Source of the DNA: CAYOVG01 sp964407285 | GTDB taxonomy: Bacteria; Desulfobacterota; Syntrophobacteria; Syntrophobacterales; Syntrophobacteraceae | NCBI GenBank assembly: GCA_964407285.1 | Contig: CAYOVG010000227.1 | Span: 1-11,841 of the forward strand | DNA: 11,841 nucleotides | Reading direction: 5' to 3' | In this document: piece by piece, positions 5,761 to 11,841 of the stretch | Layout of the letters: every line of letters starts with the position of its first letter | Numbering within the stretch: position 1 is the stretch's first letter | Position numbers and translations under genes: made by a program | The notes under the pieces: generated by a model | Databases searched by the model: none | The model's input: the letters and a program-made list of their open reading frames with translations, nothing else | Told to the model about the DNA's origin: nothing

Positions 5761-7425
5761 TTACCGCTTCGTTTCGGCGATCCGGAGTCGGGGGGCCTCG
5801 TGAAAGGGCGCGGCATGGAGGTCGTAGCCCAGCCGATACTTGACCAGCGCTTCCAGAACCACGGCCGTCGTGAAGGCCTTGGAACGCCAATGGGTCATGT
5901 CGCCGAAGCCGCCGGAGAAGAACACGCCCTCATCCCAGCAAAAGCCCTCTTGCCTTGCGCGCAATATCCCGGCCGCGGCAGTCCCGCTCTGTGGGTGCAG
6001 GTTTCGGCTGCCCGCGATGCTGTGATGTCTCCGGCAGAGCAGATAACGGATGCAGCCTTCAAGGCACTCCTCAAAACGAGCGGTGAGCCCCATCTCCCGC
6101 GCCATGCGCCGTCCCACGTTCAGAAGTGTGGCACACCCCAGAGCCGTGGAGAGATCACGGCTCTCATCGTTGGCGTCGGGGAACGAGGCGACGCGTTCCC
6201 CCCGGAGTTCTCCCGGCTCCTGCATCTCCAACAAATCCAAAAGGAGCGTCCCCATGGCCGCGGTCATGACGGGACTCCGCGCACCGCCGTCGCGATATGC
6301 CCGCGAGGCGCAATAGGGGAACATCATCCGCTGAGGATAGTAGATCCCCGCAGCGGGCCAGTGACGTTCCCGAACTACTCTTGCGAGCAGAGTCTCACAG
6401 TCCGTGTAGCCCGGAGCGTCCTTCATGTCGTTGACGGCAAGTGCGAACAGGCAATTGGCATTGGTGACCGCGTCCACGTTGTTCACCCCCAGCGGCACAA
6501 CGCCGTCTGCGGGATCCCCGTACAGGGGAGCATCCTCGTCACGCAACCAGGTCAGGTAGGCGCCCGATTCGCCGCGCTTCCACGTGTTGCGGTTATCTTC
6601 TTTGGCGCGGTTGACGTCTCTGTGAAGAATGACGTGTCTGAGCGCGGCCGCGTCGGAGGGGGGCGCCTCCCTTCGCACGCGAGCGTAAAGCGTTTGGGCG
6701 GCTACGATCACGGAAGTATCATCCGCGTCGTTGGGCACGTTGAAAAAGGTATAGGCTCCAGGCAGGTTCTCAGGGGACGTACTGCACAGCCTAACCCAAT
6801 CCATGACCGTGGAGCCCAGGAAGGATCGGAGCTTTGCCAGCCAAGAATTCCTACTCCGGCTGATCAGCGCTCCGGCCACTTTGTCCACCAGCCGGATGGG
6901 CAGGTTTGGGGGGCCCACAACGGGATAATCGCTTCGTCCCGGGGGTAGGGGCGGCCAAAAACCGTATGCGGCGCCCCGTTTGTAGATGATCATGGAACGC
7001 ATGGCCCGGGCGAGCATGGCCTCCACCGCACCCGCGCCCCCATCGTCTATCAAGAACAGGGCGTGAACGATGGAGGCCGTTACAAAGGGGTTACTGTCCT
7101 GCACGAAGATGGGAAGGGACAGAGAACGGCGGTGATTCGGGAAAAAGTGGATGAAATTGGGCCACTCCCCGCAGATCCCCAGTACACGAGAATTCCACAG
7201 TCGCGACCGGTACAGTGCGGGCCATCCCGGCAGAGGGTCGAGGGGAATTCTGCAACCGCCTGCGCACTCTAAGGTATCGGGGTGGTGCAGGCAGTGTTCC
7301 GTGGGGGCCTGAATCTGAGCGTCGCGGAGATAGACCAGGGCGCCGGCTATGGCGTCGACGAGGGCCTGATGCCGGATGGAGCGACCGGCACGGACAGCAG
7401 TAAGATTATCTAAAGGCTCTCGCAC
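5761..7425 (-). CDS. Alpha/alpha-toroid protein (terpene cyclase/prenyltransferase-like), uncharacterised
   Basis: The 554-residue protein is rich in helices with the spacing typical of alpha/alpha-barrel proteins of the squalene cyclase/prenyltransferase superfamily. Examples are FVTASIVHALFLID (114-127), AMGTLLLDLLEM (390-401) and KAFTTAVVLEAL (516-527, after WDEGVFF at 497-503). Residues 233-237 read DADDT within NVPNDADDTSVIVAA, which matches the DxDD general-acid motif of class II terpene cyclases. However, I see no clear QW motifs and no signal or membrane segment. It may therefore be a cyclase, or a non-cyclising relative in which this motif is structural. The start is a GTG with only a weak upstream AGAAG, so the true start may differ. 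It stands alone, with a half repeat upstream and a strong hairpin downstream. Confidence 0.7.
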   Translation of the reverse strand: MREPLDNLTAVRAGRSIRHQALVDAIAGALVYLRDAQIQAPTEHCLHHPDTLECAGGCRIPLDPLPGWPALYRSRLWNSRVLGICGEWPNFIHFFPNHRRSLSLPIFVQDSNPFVTASIVHALFLIDDGGAGAVEAMLARAMRSMIIYKRGAAYGFWPPLPPGRSDYPVVGPPNLPIRLVDKVAGALISRSRNSWLAKLRSFLGSTVMDWVRLCSTSPENLPGAYTFFNVPNDADDTSVIVAAQTLYARVRREAPPSDAAALRHVILHRDVNRAKEDNRNTWKRGESGAYLTWLRDEDAPLYGDPADGVVPLGVNNVDAVTNANCLFALAVNDMKDAPGYTDCETLLARVVRERHWPAAGIYYPQRMMFPYCASRAYRDGGARSPVMTAAMGTLLLDLLEMQEPGELRGERVASFPDANDESRDLSTALGCATLLNVGRRMAREMGLTARFEECLEGCIRYLLCRRHHSIAGSRNLHPQSGTAAAGILRARQEGFCWDEGVFFSGGFGDMTHWRSKAFTTAVVLEALVKYRLGYDLHAAPFHEAPRLRIAETKR

Positions 7426-7865
7426 GAAATCGCTTCTATTTCAGGAAGAGGATGAGGGCATCTTTTCCACCGGCCTGCCCGCAATGCTGTTTATCAACGG
7501 GCTGATAGTCGTCGTTTTGCGGATTCAGGTCGAAGATAGCAGCTGATTCGCCCCCTGCCAATGTCAAACGTGTCTCTTACCAGCCTGTTACAACCGGATA
7601 TTCCTCACAGTACGCCCGGACGACGGATTTTGCCGGTCCCGTGCTCATCCGGCCCATCCGGTTTTTCGTTGTTCCTGGCGCTACCGACTGCTATTCTGAA
7701 AAAGACGTTTCTTGCCGGTCGGTTCCGGACAGGCCGGGACGCGGCAACCTGCTTGTACGGGCTTTTTCATCGGTGGTTTGTGTTTCCTCCACCCGGCTGT
7801 TTCCGCGCCGATGTTCATGCACCTGGGCTTCGGAGTTCGGCCCCGTTTCTTTCCGTGAGGTCGTC
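7426..7865. other. Divergent intergenic region between the toroid and caspase-like genes
   Basis: It holds repeat half D near its left side. A weak promoter-like pair, TTGTTC (7669-7674) and TATTCT (7692-7697) with 17 bases between, points toward the caspase-like gene. The caspase-like frame is open further upstream (to 7641), but that extension lacks a signal peptide and is arginine/cysteine-rich, so it is taken as leader. Both flanking genes must start transcription here. Confidence 0.4.
7462..7499 (+). repeat. Intergenic inverted-ended repeat, right-end fragment D
   Basis: CTTTTCCACCGGCCTG (7462-7477) is the right terminal sequence, followed by the conserved tail CCCGCAATGCTGTTTATCAA. The tail matches copy A except for the variable triplet after CAAT. 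No left end or interior is present. It lies about 40 bases upstream of the start of the minus-strand toroid gene. Confidence 0.7.
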
Positions 7866-10010
7866 ATGAAACGACTCCTTCCCCTTGTGGTTCTGCTGTT
7901 GATCCCCGCACTGGCCTATTCCGCTCCGGCTCCCCAGCGGGGCATCCAGGTCAAGTTGCGTTCCGGCGAAGTGTTGACACTCTATGAGAACAGTTACGCC
8001 CTGGTCCTCGGTATCGGCAATTACACGGCGGGCTGGCCGAAACTTCCCAACCTGTCCAAAGAACTGGACCCGGTGGTGGAGGTGCTCCAGGAACAGGGGT
8101 TTCAGGTAGTCCGAAAAGACGACCTGAAGGGAGCGGAACTGGAGGCTGCTTTCCGCGATTTCATTCATGATCACGGCTACGACCGAAATAACCGTTTACT
8201 CTTTTTCTTTGCGGGTCATGGACACACGATGAGGGAGGGTTCCAAGGGGTATCTGGTGCCCAGTGACGCCCCGGATCCCCAGGAGGACGAGCGGGGATTT
8301 CTGCGGAAGGCCCTGTCCATGGATCAGATTCTCACGTGGTCCCGGGACATGTCCGCCATACATGCGCTGTTTCTGTTCGACAGTTGTTTTTCCGGGACCA
8401 TTTTCAAGGCCCGGGATTTGCCGGAGGTCCCGCCGGATATCGGCCTGCTTACCATAAAGCCCGTTCGCCAGTATTTGACCGCGGGGGATGCGGGGGAGCC
8501 GGTGCCCGCCAAGAGCACGTTCACGCCGGTATTCGTGGACGGGCTGAGGTATGGATTGGCGGATATGGACAAAGACGGTTATATCACGGGGAGCGAACTG
8601 GGTTTGTTCCTCCGGAAGGAAGTATCCAAACGTGAACGCCAGACGCCCCAGTTCGGCAAAATCCCGGACTATGAATTATCTCGGGGGGATTTCGTGTTCG
8701 TGGCGCAACAGGGGGCCGAGTGGGACGAGCCTTCTCGAATGGCGGATGCGGGACAGTTGGAGGTTCGGGCCAATGTGTCCGGGGCCCGGGTGTATGTAGG
8801 CGGAAGGGATGTGGGGCCGGTTCCGGCCGTGGTGACGGATCTGAAGGAGGGAGAGCATATCCTTCAGATCGTGAAGGAGGGGTACAAGCCCTGGACGAGC
8901 ACGGTGTCCGTGACGGGGGGACGCAAGCGCATTGTGCGGGCTTCGCTGGAGGAGGAAAGGTCCGGGAAGGCGCGATTGTATGTGCGGCCGGTTCCTGCCG
9001 GTGCAACCGTGCGGATCTTGAATATCGGTCCCAGGTTTGAGCAGGGCATGGAACTGGATGCCGGGCGGTACCATGTGGAAGTGACTATGAACGGATACGA
9101 GGAACACAAGGAGTGGATCGAGCTTTCGGCGGGGGATGATCGCGATCTGGAAGTACGGCTCACTCCCGTTGCGCCCCCTGTGGCTTCGACGGATAAGGCC
9201 GGTCCGACTATTGTGGACCTCGTTGCGGGGGTTGAATTCATGTTTGCATACATTCCTCCCGGGACATTTATGATGGGGAGTCCGTCCGCTGAGCCGGGAC
9301 GGCTTGATGATGAAAGGCGGCGCCCGGTGACCCTGACTCAGGGCATCTATATGCAGACCACGGAAGTGACCCAGGGGCAATGGAAGGCGGTGATGGGGAG
9401 CGATCCTTTTGACTTCAGTGTTTATAGGCAGACGACGGAAGTGACGCAGCGACAGCGGAAGGCGATGATGGGGAGCAATCCGTCTCACTTCAGTAACTGT
9501 GGAGACCATTGTCCGGTGGAGCAGGTATCCTGGAACGAGTGTCAGGAGTTTATCCGGAGGTTGAATCTGTTGTCGGGCGCGCAGCGGTATCGGTTGCCGA
9601 CTGAGGCCGAGTGGGAGTACGCGGCGCGGGCGGGGACGACGACGCCTTTTGCATTTGGAAATTGTCTTTCGACGGATCAGGGCAATTATAATGGCAAGTA
9701 CCCGCTGTTGGGATGCCCCGAAGGGCAATATCGTTGGAAAACGGTTCCCGTGGCGGGTTTTTCTCCCAACGCCTGGGGTTTGTACGACATGCACGGGAAT
9801 GTGTCGGAATGGTGCCAGGATTGGTATGGATCCTATCCTTCGGGGGCGGCGACGGATCCCAAGGGTCCCTCGTCAGGCTCCTACCGGGTGAATCGCGGCG
9901 GCGGCATGCATAGCTACGCGTGGTACTGCCGTTCGGCGAGTCGCGGCAGGGATACGCCGGACTACCAAAACCGCGGCCTGGGTCTCCGCCTGACGCGGGC
10001 GGCGCCGTGA
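7866..10010 (+). CDS. Exported caspase-like protein with PEGA repeats and SUMF1/FGE-like domain
   Basis: The 714-residue protein has a signal peptide (1-19, KRLLPLVVLLLIPALAYS). Its caspase-like (peptidase C14) domain spans about 43-278, with dyad candidates H118 in FAGHGHT and C174 in FDSCFSG and a calcium-loop-like DMDKDGYITGSE (233-244). Two PEGA-type beta repeats follow (about 297-363 and 368-433). The C-terminal SUMF1 domain (about 448-711) contains PPGTFMMGSP, RLPTEAEWEYAARAG and GLYDMHGNVSEW. Such caspases cleave after basic residues, PEGA domains often bind surfaces, and SUMF1 folds include sulfatase activators and C-type-lectin-like binders. The two active-site cysteines of true formylglycine-generating enzymes are not in place, so sulfatase activation is unlikely. 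Residues 494-543 hold a tandem duplication, and 674-710 resemble a diversified tip. The start at 7866 is backed by GAGG and the signal peptide. Confidence 0.92.
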   Translation: MKRLLPLVVLLLIPALAYSAPAPQRGIQVKLRSGEVLTLYENSYALVLGIGNYTAGWPKLPNLSKELDPVVEVLQEQGFQVVRKDDLKGAELEAAFRDFIHDHGYDRNNRLLFFFAGHGHTMREGSKGYLVPSDAPDPQEDERGFLRKALSMDQILTWSRDMSAIHALFLFDSCFSGTIFKARDLPEVPPDIGLLTIKPVRQYLTAGDAGEPVPAKSTFTPVFVDGLRYGLADMDKDGYITGSELGLFLRKEVSKRERQTPQFGKIPDYELSRGDFVFVAQQGAEWDEPSRMADAGQLEVRANVSGARVYVGGRDVGPVPAVVTDLKEGEHILQIVKEGYKPWTSTVSVTGGRKRIVRASLEEERSGKARLYVRPVPAGATVRILNIGPRFEQGMELDAGRYHVEVTMNGYEEHKEWIELSAGDDRDLEVRLTPVAPPVASTDKAGPTIVDLVAGVEFMFAYIPPGTFMMGSPSAEPGRLDDERRRPVTLTQGIYMQTTEVTQGQWKAVMGSDPFDFSVYRQTTEVTQRQRKAMMGSNPSHFSNCGDHCPVEQVSWNECQEFIRRLNLLSGAQRYRLPTEAEWEYAARAGTTTPFAFGNCLSTDQGNYNGKYPLLGCPEGQYRWKTVPVAGFSPNAWGLYDMHGNVSEWCQDWYGSYPSGAATDPKGPSSGSYRVNRGGGMHSYAWYCRSASRGRDTPDYQNRGLGLRLTRAAP
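9345..9494 (+). repeat. 75-bp in-frame tandem duplication inside the SUMF1 domain
   Basis: Bases 9345-9419 and 9420-9494 match at 61 of 75 positions and encode two copies of a 25-residue unit (17 identities) centred on QTTEVTQ and KA.MGS. Copy one keeps the tryptophan expected in this family (GQWKAVMG). Copy two has lost it (RQRKAMMG) but keeps the NPSHF that normally follows. Confidence 0.93.
9886..10000 (+). other. Candidate DGR-type variable region at the SUMF1 C-terminus
   Basis: The last 40 residues follow the layout of variable regions in diversity-generating retroelement targets with SUMF1 folds. A fixed RVNRGG is followed by a run of small and aromatic residues (GMHSYAWY), then fixed CRSA, then SRGRDTPDYQNRG, then fixed LGLRL. 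Codons at the variable positions (such as TAC, AGC, GGC, CGC, AGT, GAT) are mostly what adenine substitution in AAC or AAT would give. The ATG at 9906, in place of the usual tryptophan, does not fit. No reverse transcriptase or template repeat is in the window, so this is inference. Confidence 0.4.
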
Positions 10011-10052
10011 AAACCCACTTGGATGCGCAACTCGGGAGGATCCACTCTGAAA

Positions 10053-10070
10053 GCGGGTTATAAGCCCCGC
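10053..10070 (+). terminator. Possible weak hairpin after the caspase-like gene
   Basis: GCGGG and CCCGC pair around an eight-base AT-rich loop, followed by GTTGTT. It lies about 40 bases after the stop codon and 45 bases before repeat copy E. The stem is short and the T-run is poor. Confidence 0.25.
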
Positions 10071-10095
10071 GTTGTTACAAGCCCTATCGGTCTCT

Positions 10096-10261
10096 CGATA
10101 CACCGTGTGGGCGGGCAGGCCGGTGCAAAACAATGAAATGCAAGCCACGCCTCTGCGTGGCGAATCCTGTGGAATGAGGCGTATCCACAGTACGCCGCAA
10201 TGATGAAGGAGGAAGCCTCACGCCAAAGGCGTGCCGGCAGATCGCGTTTTTTAACGGCCTG
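10096..10261 (-). repeat. Intergenic inverted-ended repeat, fullest copy E (inverted relative to A)
   Basis: Terminal sequences CAGGCCGGTGCAAAAC (10116-10131) and GTTTTTTAACGGCCTG (10246-10261) are inverse at 13 of 16 positions. Between them are three perfect hairpins: GCCACGC/GCGTGGC (10144-10161), GGCGTA/TACGCC (10178-10196) and CACGCC/GGCGTG (10219-10233). The conserved outer tail is on the left (10096-10115). The repeat ends 15 bases before the GGGAGG of the next gene, so if the two right-hand genes share a transcript it would be folded into the intercistronic RNA. Confidence 0.88.
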
Positions 10262-10275
10262 GTAAGACATGATCC

Positions 10276-10281
10276 GGGAGG
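10276..10281 (+). promoter_or_regulatory. Ribosome binding site of the PPC-domain gene
   Basis: GGGAGG lies six bases before the ATG at 10288 and fixes that start, which also begins a convincing signal peptide. Confidence 0.75.
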
Positions 10282-10287
10282 TGTGCT

Positions 10288-11841
10288 ATGTTTAAGAACA
10301 CGACGGCGGTTTGCCGGTTGATTGTCGCGGTTTTCTGCCTGGGTCTCATGGGCCCGTATGCGCCCATTAAGGCGGAACCGCCCCCGAAATTCGCGGCTTA
10401 CCGGGTGCAGGCCGCTGCCATCGCGCCCCAAGCGGAAACCGCCCTTGCCAACGGGGCGCCCTTCGACACTTCCCTGAATGCCCGCAGTTATTCCAATGTA
10501 TACATCGAGGCGCCGGCGGACGCCGTCCGGCTTACCGTCACGGTGTCTAATGGAAGCGGAGATCTCGATCTATACATGAAGTACGGCGCTCCCCTGCAGG
10601 GCGGCACCGTGGCTGAACTGGACGCGGACACGCATTTTATTTCCGACGGTCCCACGGCGTCCGAGCAAATCGTGGTGACTCCCGCCGATACCCCCCCGCT
10701 GCAGCAGGGCAAGTGGTACATAGCCGTATTGAATCTGAACGCCCAGCCCACCTCTTTTACCATCACCGCCACGTATGAGGTTGCTCTGGAGCCCACGCTC
10801 CATGAACTCACCCTGGAGGTGACGCCCGATCGGGTGGCGCCGGGGGACCCGTTCACCTGGACGTACGCGATTACACCGGGGACGGTGGAAGGCCGCGTGG
10901 ATGTGGTGGCGGCCGTCATGCTTCCAGGAGGCGCTCTGCTGTTTTTTACGGAAAACGGCCTGTCCCCGGAACCCGGCGTGTTTCAGTGGGGCATGGATCT
11001 TTCGAACCAGAGCGCGGGGACGATCCTGCACGAATTTCCTTTTCCCTCCAGCGTGCCTGAAGGCGACTACGGGTTTTACGCGGTGCTGGTGCGGGAAGGA
11101 AACGTGATCCTGGACGATCGCACCTGGGTCAGCAACCTGAGCGGCGTTCCGGTGCGGTTTTTTCACCGTTCTCCGGATCAGGACTGGTTCATGACCCACG
11201 AAGGGGTACCCAACGATTTTGTGAAGACCTTCAGTGAGGACGAAGGCCGGATACGGGTGGACGAGACCTGGGCGTATGCGGCCAACGGACTCCATGTGTC
11301 CTTCGTCAACGCGGACTTCGCCGGAGATCAGCCCATCCCGCAGCCGGCGTTCCACGGGGTGGCTTCTCCTTATCGGCCGGATTACTACCACTTCGATACC
11401 ACGAAACAGGACGCGGCCGCACTGCACGGACCGGCCCAGGCCACGGGACGATACGCCCTATGGGACGGGGAATTGGAGGTGCTGGTCTATGACGGCATCG
11501 TCTTCGGATTCCATAACGACGGCCTGGCGGCCGTTGTGGCGGGCCCGCCGGCAGGCATGACCCCGTCGGACGTTTCGGGGACGGCGTCTCTCCAATCTCC
11601 GCCGGGGCTTGAGTTCCAGTCGTCCCAGGCGTTGGCTCCGGCGAAGAGGGCCTACCTGTTTTCCCTGGCTTCCGCCCTGGCGGGCGCCGCCTTGAGCCAA
11701 ATTCCAGGAGCGGAACCGGTGTGGAACGCATGTCTTTCGGGGTTCCAAACCGGGACTCCCACGGAGGCTGACCTCCAGTGCCTGCACCGGAAGAAAGGGA
11801 CGATCCGCTCATGTGGAGGGCATGCACCGCGTTCTATCGCC
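10288..11841 (+). CDS. Exported protein with PPC-like domain, 3' end cut by window
   Basis: The frame is open for 518 codons to the window edge, so the C-terminus is missing. A basic start and hydrophobic core (LIVAVFCLGLMG, residues 11-22) form a signal peptide. Residues about 64-164 resemble a bacterial pre-peptidase C-terminal (PPC) beta-sandwich, with SYSNVYIEAP, VTVSNGSGDLDLYM, a GKWYIAVLN strand and a closing FTITATYE. About 165-290 look like a second beta domain (LTLEVTPDRVAPGDPFTW and PEGDYGFYAVLVREGN). The remainder (FFHRSPDQDWFMTH onward) is not recognised. PPC domains are found at the ends of secreted peptidases and in cell-surface proteins; no peptidase domain is visible in the part seen. 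The gene follows the caspase-like gene in the same orientation, 277 bases away. Codon use is GC-rich like that gene. Confidence 0.85.
   Translation, partial: MFKNTTAVCRLIVAVFCLGLMGPYAPIKAEPPPKFAAYRVQAAAIAPQAETALANGAPFDTSLNARSYSNVYIEAPADAVRLTVTVSNGSGDLDLYMKYGAPLQGGTVAELDADTHFISDGPTASEQIVVTPADTPPLQQGKWYIAVLNLNAQPTSFTITATYEVALEPTLHELTLEVTPDRVAPGDPFTWTYAITPGTVEGRVDVVAAVMLPGGALLFFTENGLSPEPGVFQWGMDLSNQSAGTILHEFPFPSSVPEGDYGFYAVLVREGNVILDDRTWVSNLSGVPVRFFHRSPDQDWFMTHEGVPNDFVKTFSEDEGRIRVDETWAYAANGLHVSFVNADFAGDQPIPQPAFHGVASPYRPDYYHFDTTKQDAAALHGPAQATGRYALWDGELEVLVYDGIVFGFHNDGLAAVVAGPPAGMTPSDVSGTASLQSPPGLEFQSSQALAPAKRAYLFSLASALAGAALSQIPGAEPVWNACLSGFQTGTPTEADLQCLHRKKGTIRSCGGHAPRSIA

Noticed and set aside
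5674..6948. Plus-strand open frame of 424 codons
   Set aside because: It is antisense to the toroid protein gene and its translation is proline/arginine/glycine-rich with no domain; long antisense frames are expected opposite GC-rich genes.
7641..7865. Upstream extension of the caspase-like gene (75 more residues)
   Set aside because: The extension is arginine/cysteine-rich and would bury the signal peptide; the ATG at 7866 has a GAGG before it and starts a typical signal peptide.
8676..9794. Minus-strand open frame of 372 codons
   Set aside because: It is antisense to the caspase-like/SUMF1 gene, very rich in histidine, proline and arginine, and has no recognisable motif.
1055..10261. CRISPR array from the recurring repeats
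   Set aside because: The copies are kilobases apart, differ in length and orientation, and have no regular spacers; they are dispersed elements.
9886..10270. A DGR template repeat or Avd/reverse transcriptase gene just downstream of the candidate variable region
   Set aside because: The 277 bases after the gene hold only a weak hairpin and repeat copy E; no near-copy of the C-terminal coding sequence was seen in the window.
10570..11427. Minus-strand frame of 285 codons opposite the PPC gene
   Set aside because: The plus strand has a signal peptide, a ribosome binding site and a PPC-like domain; the minus frame has none of these.

Overview
This window looks like an accessory, mobile-element-scarred stretch from a Gram-negative bacterium. 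A deltaproteobacterial (Desulfobacterota-like) host is my best guess. It rests on the GC-rich genes, the RAYT/REP-like repeat content and a secreted caspase-like/PEGA/SUMF1 protein, and nothing in the window is diagnostic. No rRNA or complete tRNA is present.

Left end (1-1290): the 3' part of a tRNA (anticodon loop to CCA) is followed by a strong intrinsic-terminator hairpin and a short-chain dehydrogenase gene. The tRNA has no 5' half, so it is probably an attachment-site scar of an element lying to the left. Next come a complete copy (A) of an intergenic repeat with inverted ends and a hairpin that follows the next gene.

Region 1291-3176: a minus-strand multi-pass membrane protein gene, a half copy of the repeat (B), and a decayed REP-associated (RAYT, IS200-like) transposase gene that has lost its HUH histidines, a middle block and its frame. 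An imperfect inverted repeat follows.

Region 3177-5570: a small gene probably encoding a PUA/EVE-like domain, a fragment of a DDE transposase, sequence with no clear gene, a small membrane protein built of two copies of one unit, a possible gene remnant and repeat copy C.

Region 5571-7500: a strong hairpin and a 554-residue minus-strand protein resembling alpha/alpha-toroid (terpene cyclase/prenyltransferase-like) proteins with a DADDT motif. Its upstream side carries a half repeat (D).

Right end (7866-11841): two plus-strand genes for exported proteins. The first has a caspase-like domain, two PEGA repeats and a SUMF1/FGE-like C-terminal domain. That last domain contains a 75-bp in-frame tandem duplication and a C-terminus resembling variable regions of diversity-generating retroelement targets. 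The second, cut by the window edge, has a signal peptide and a PPC-like domain. They are separated by the fullest repeat copy (E), which ends just upstream of the second gene's ribosome binding site.

The most notable theme is the five copies of one inverted-ended, hairpin-forming repeat family in under 12 kb beside a dead RAYT gene. The second is the caspase-like/PEGA/SUMF1 protein with possible diversification of its tip. Functional links between these genes are inference.
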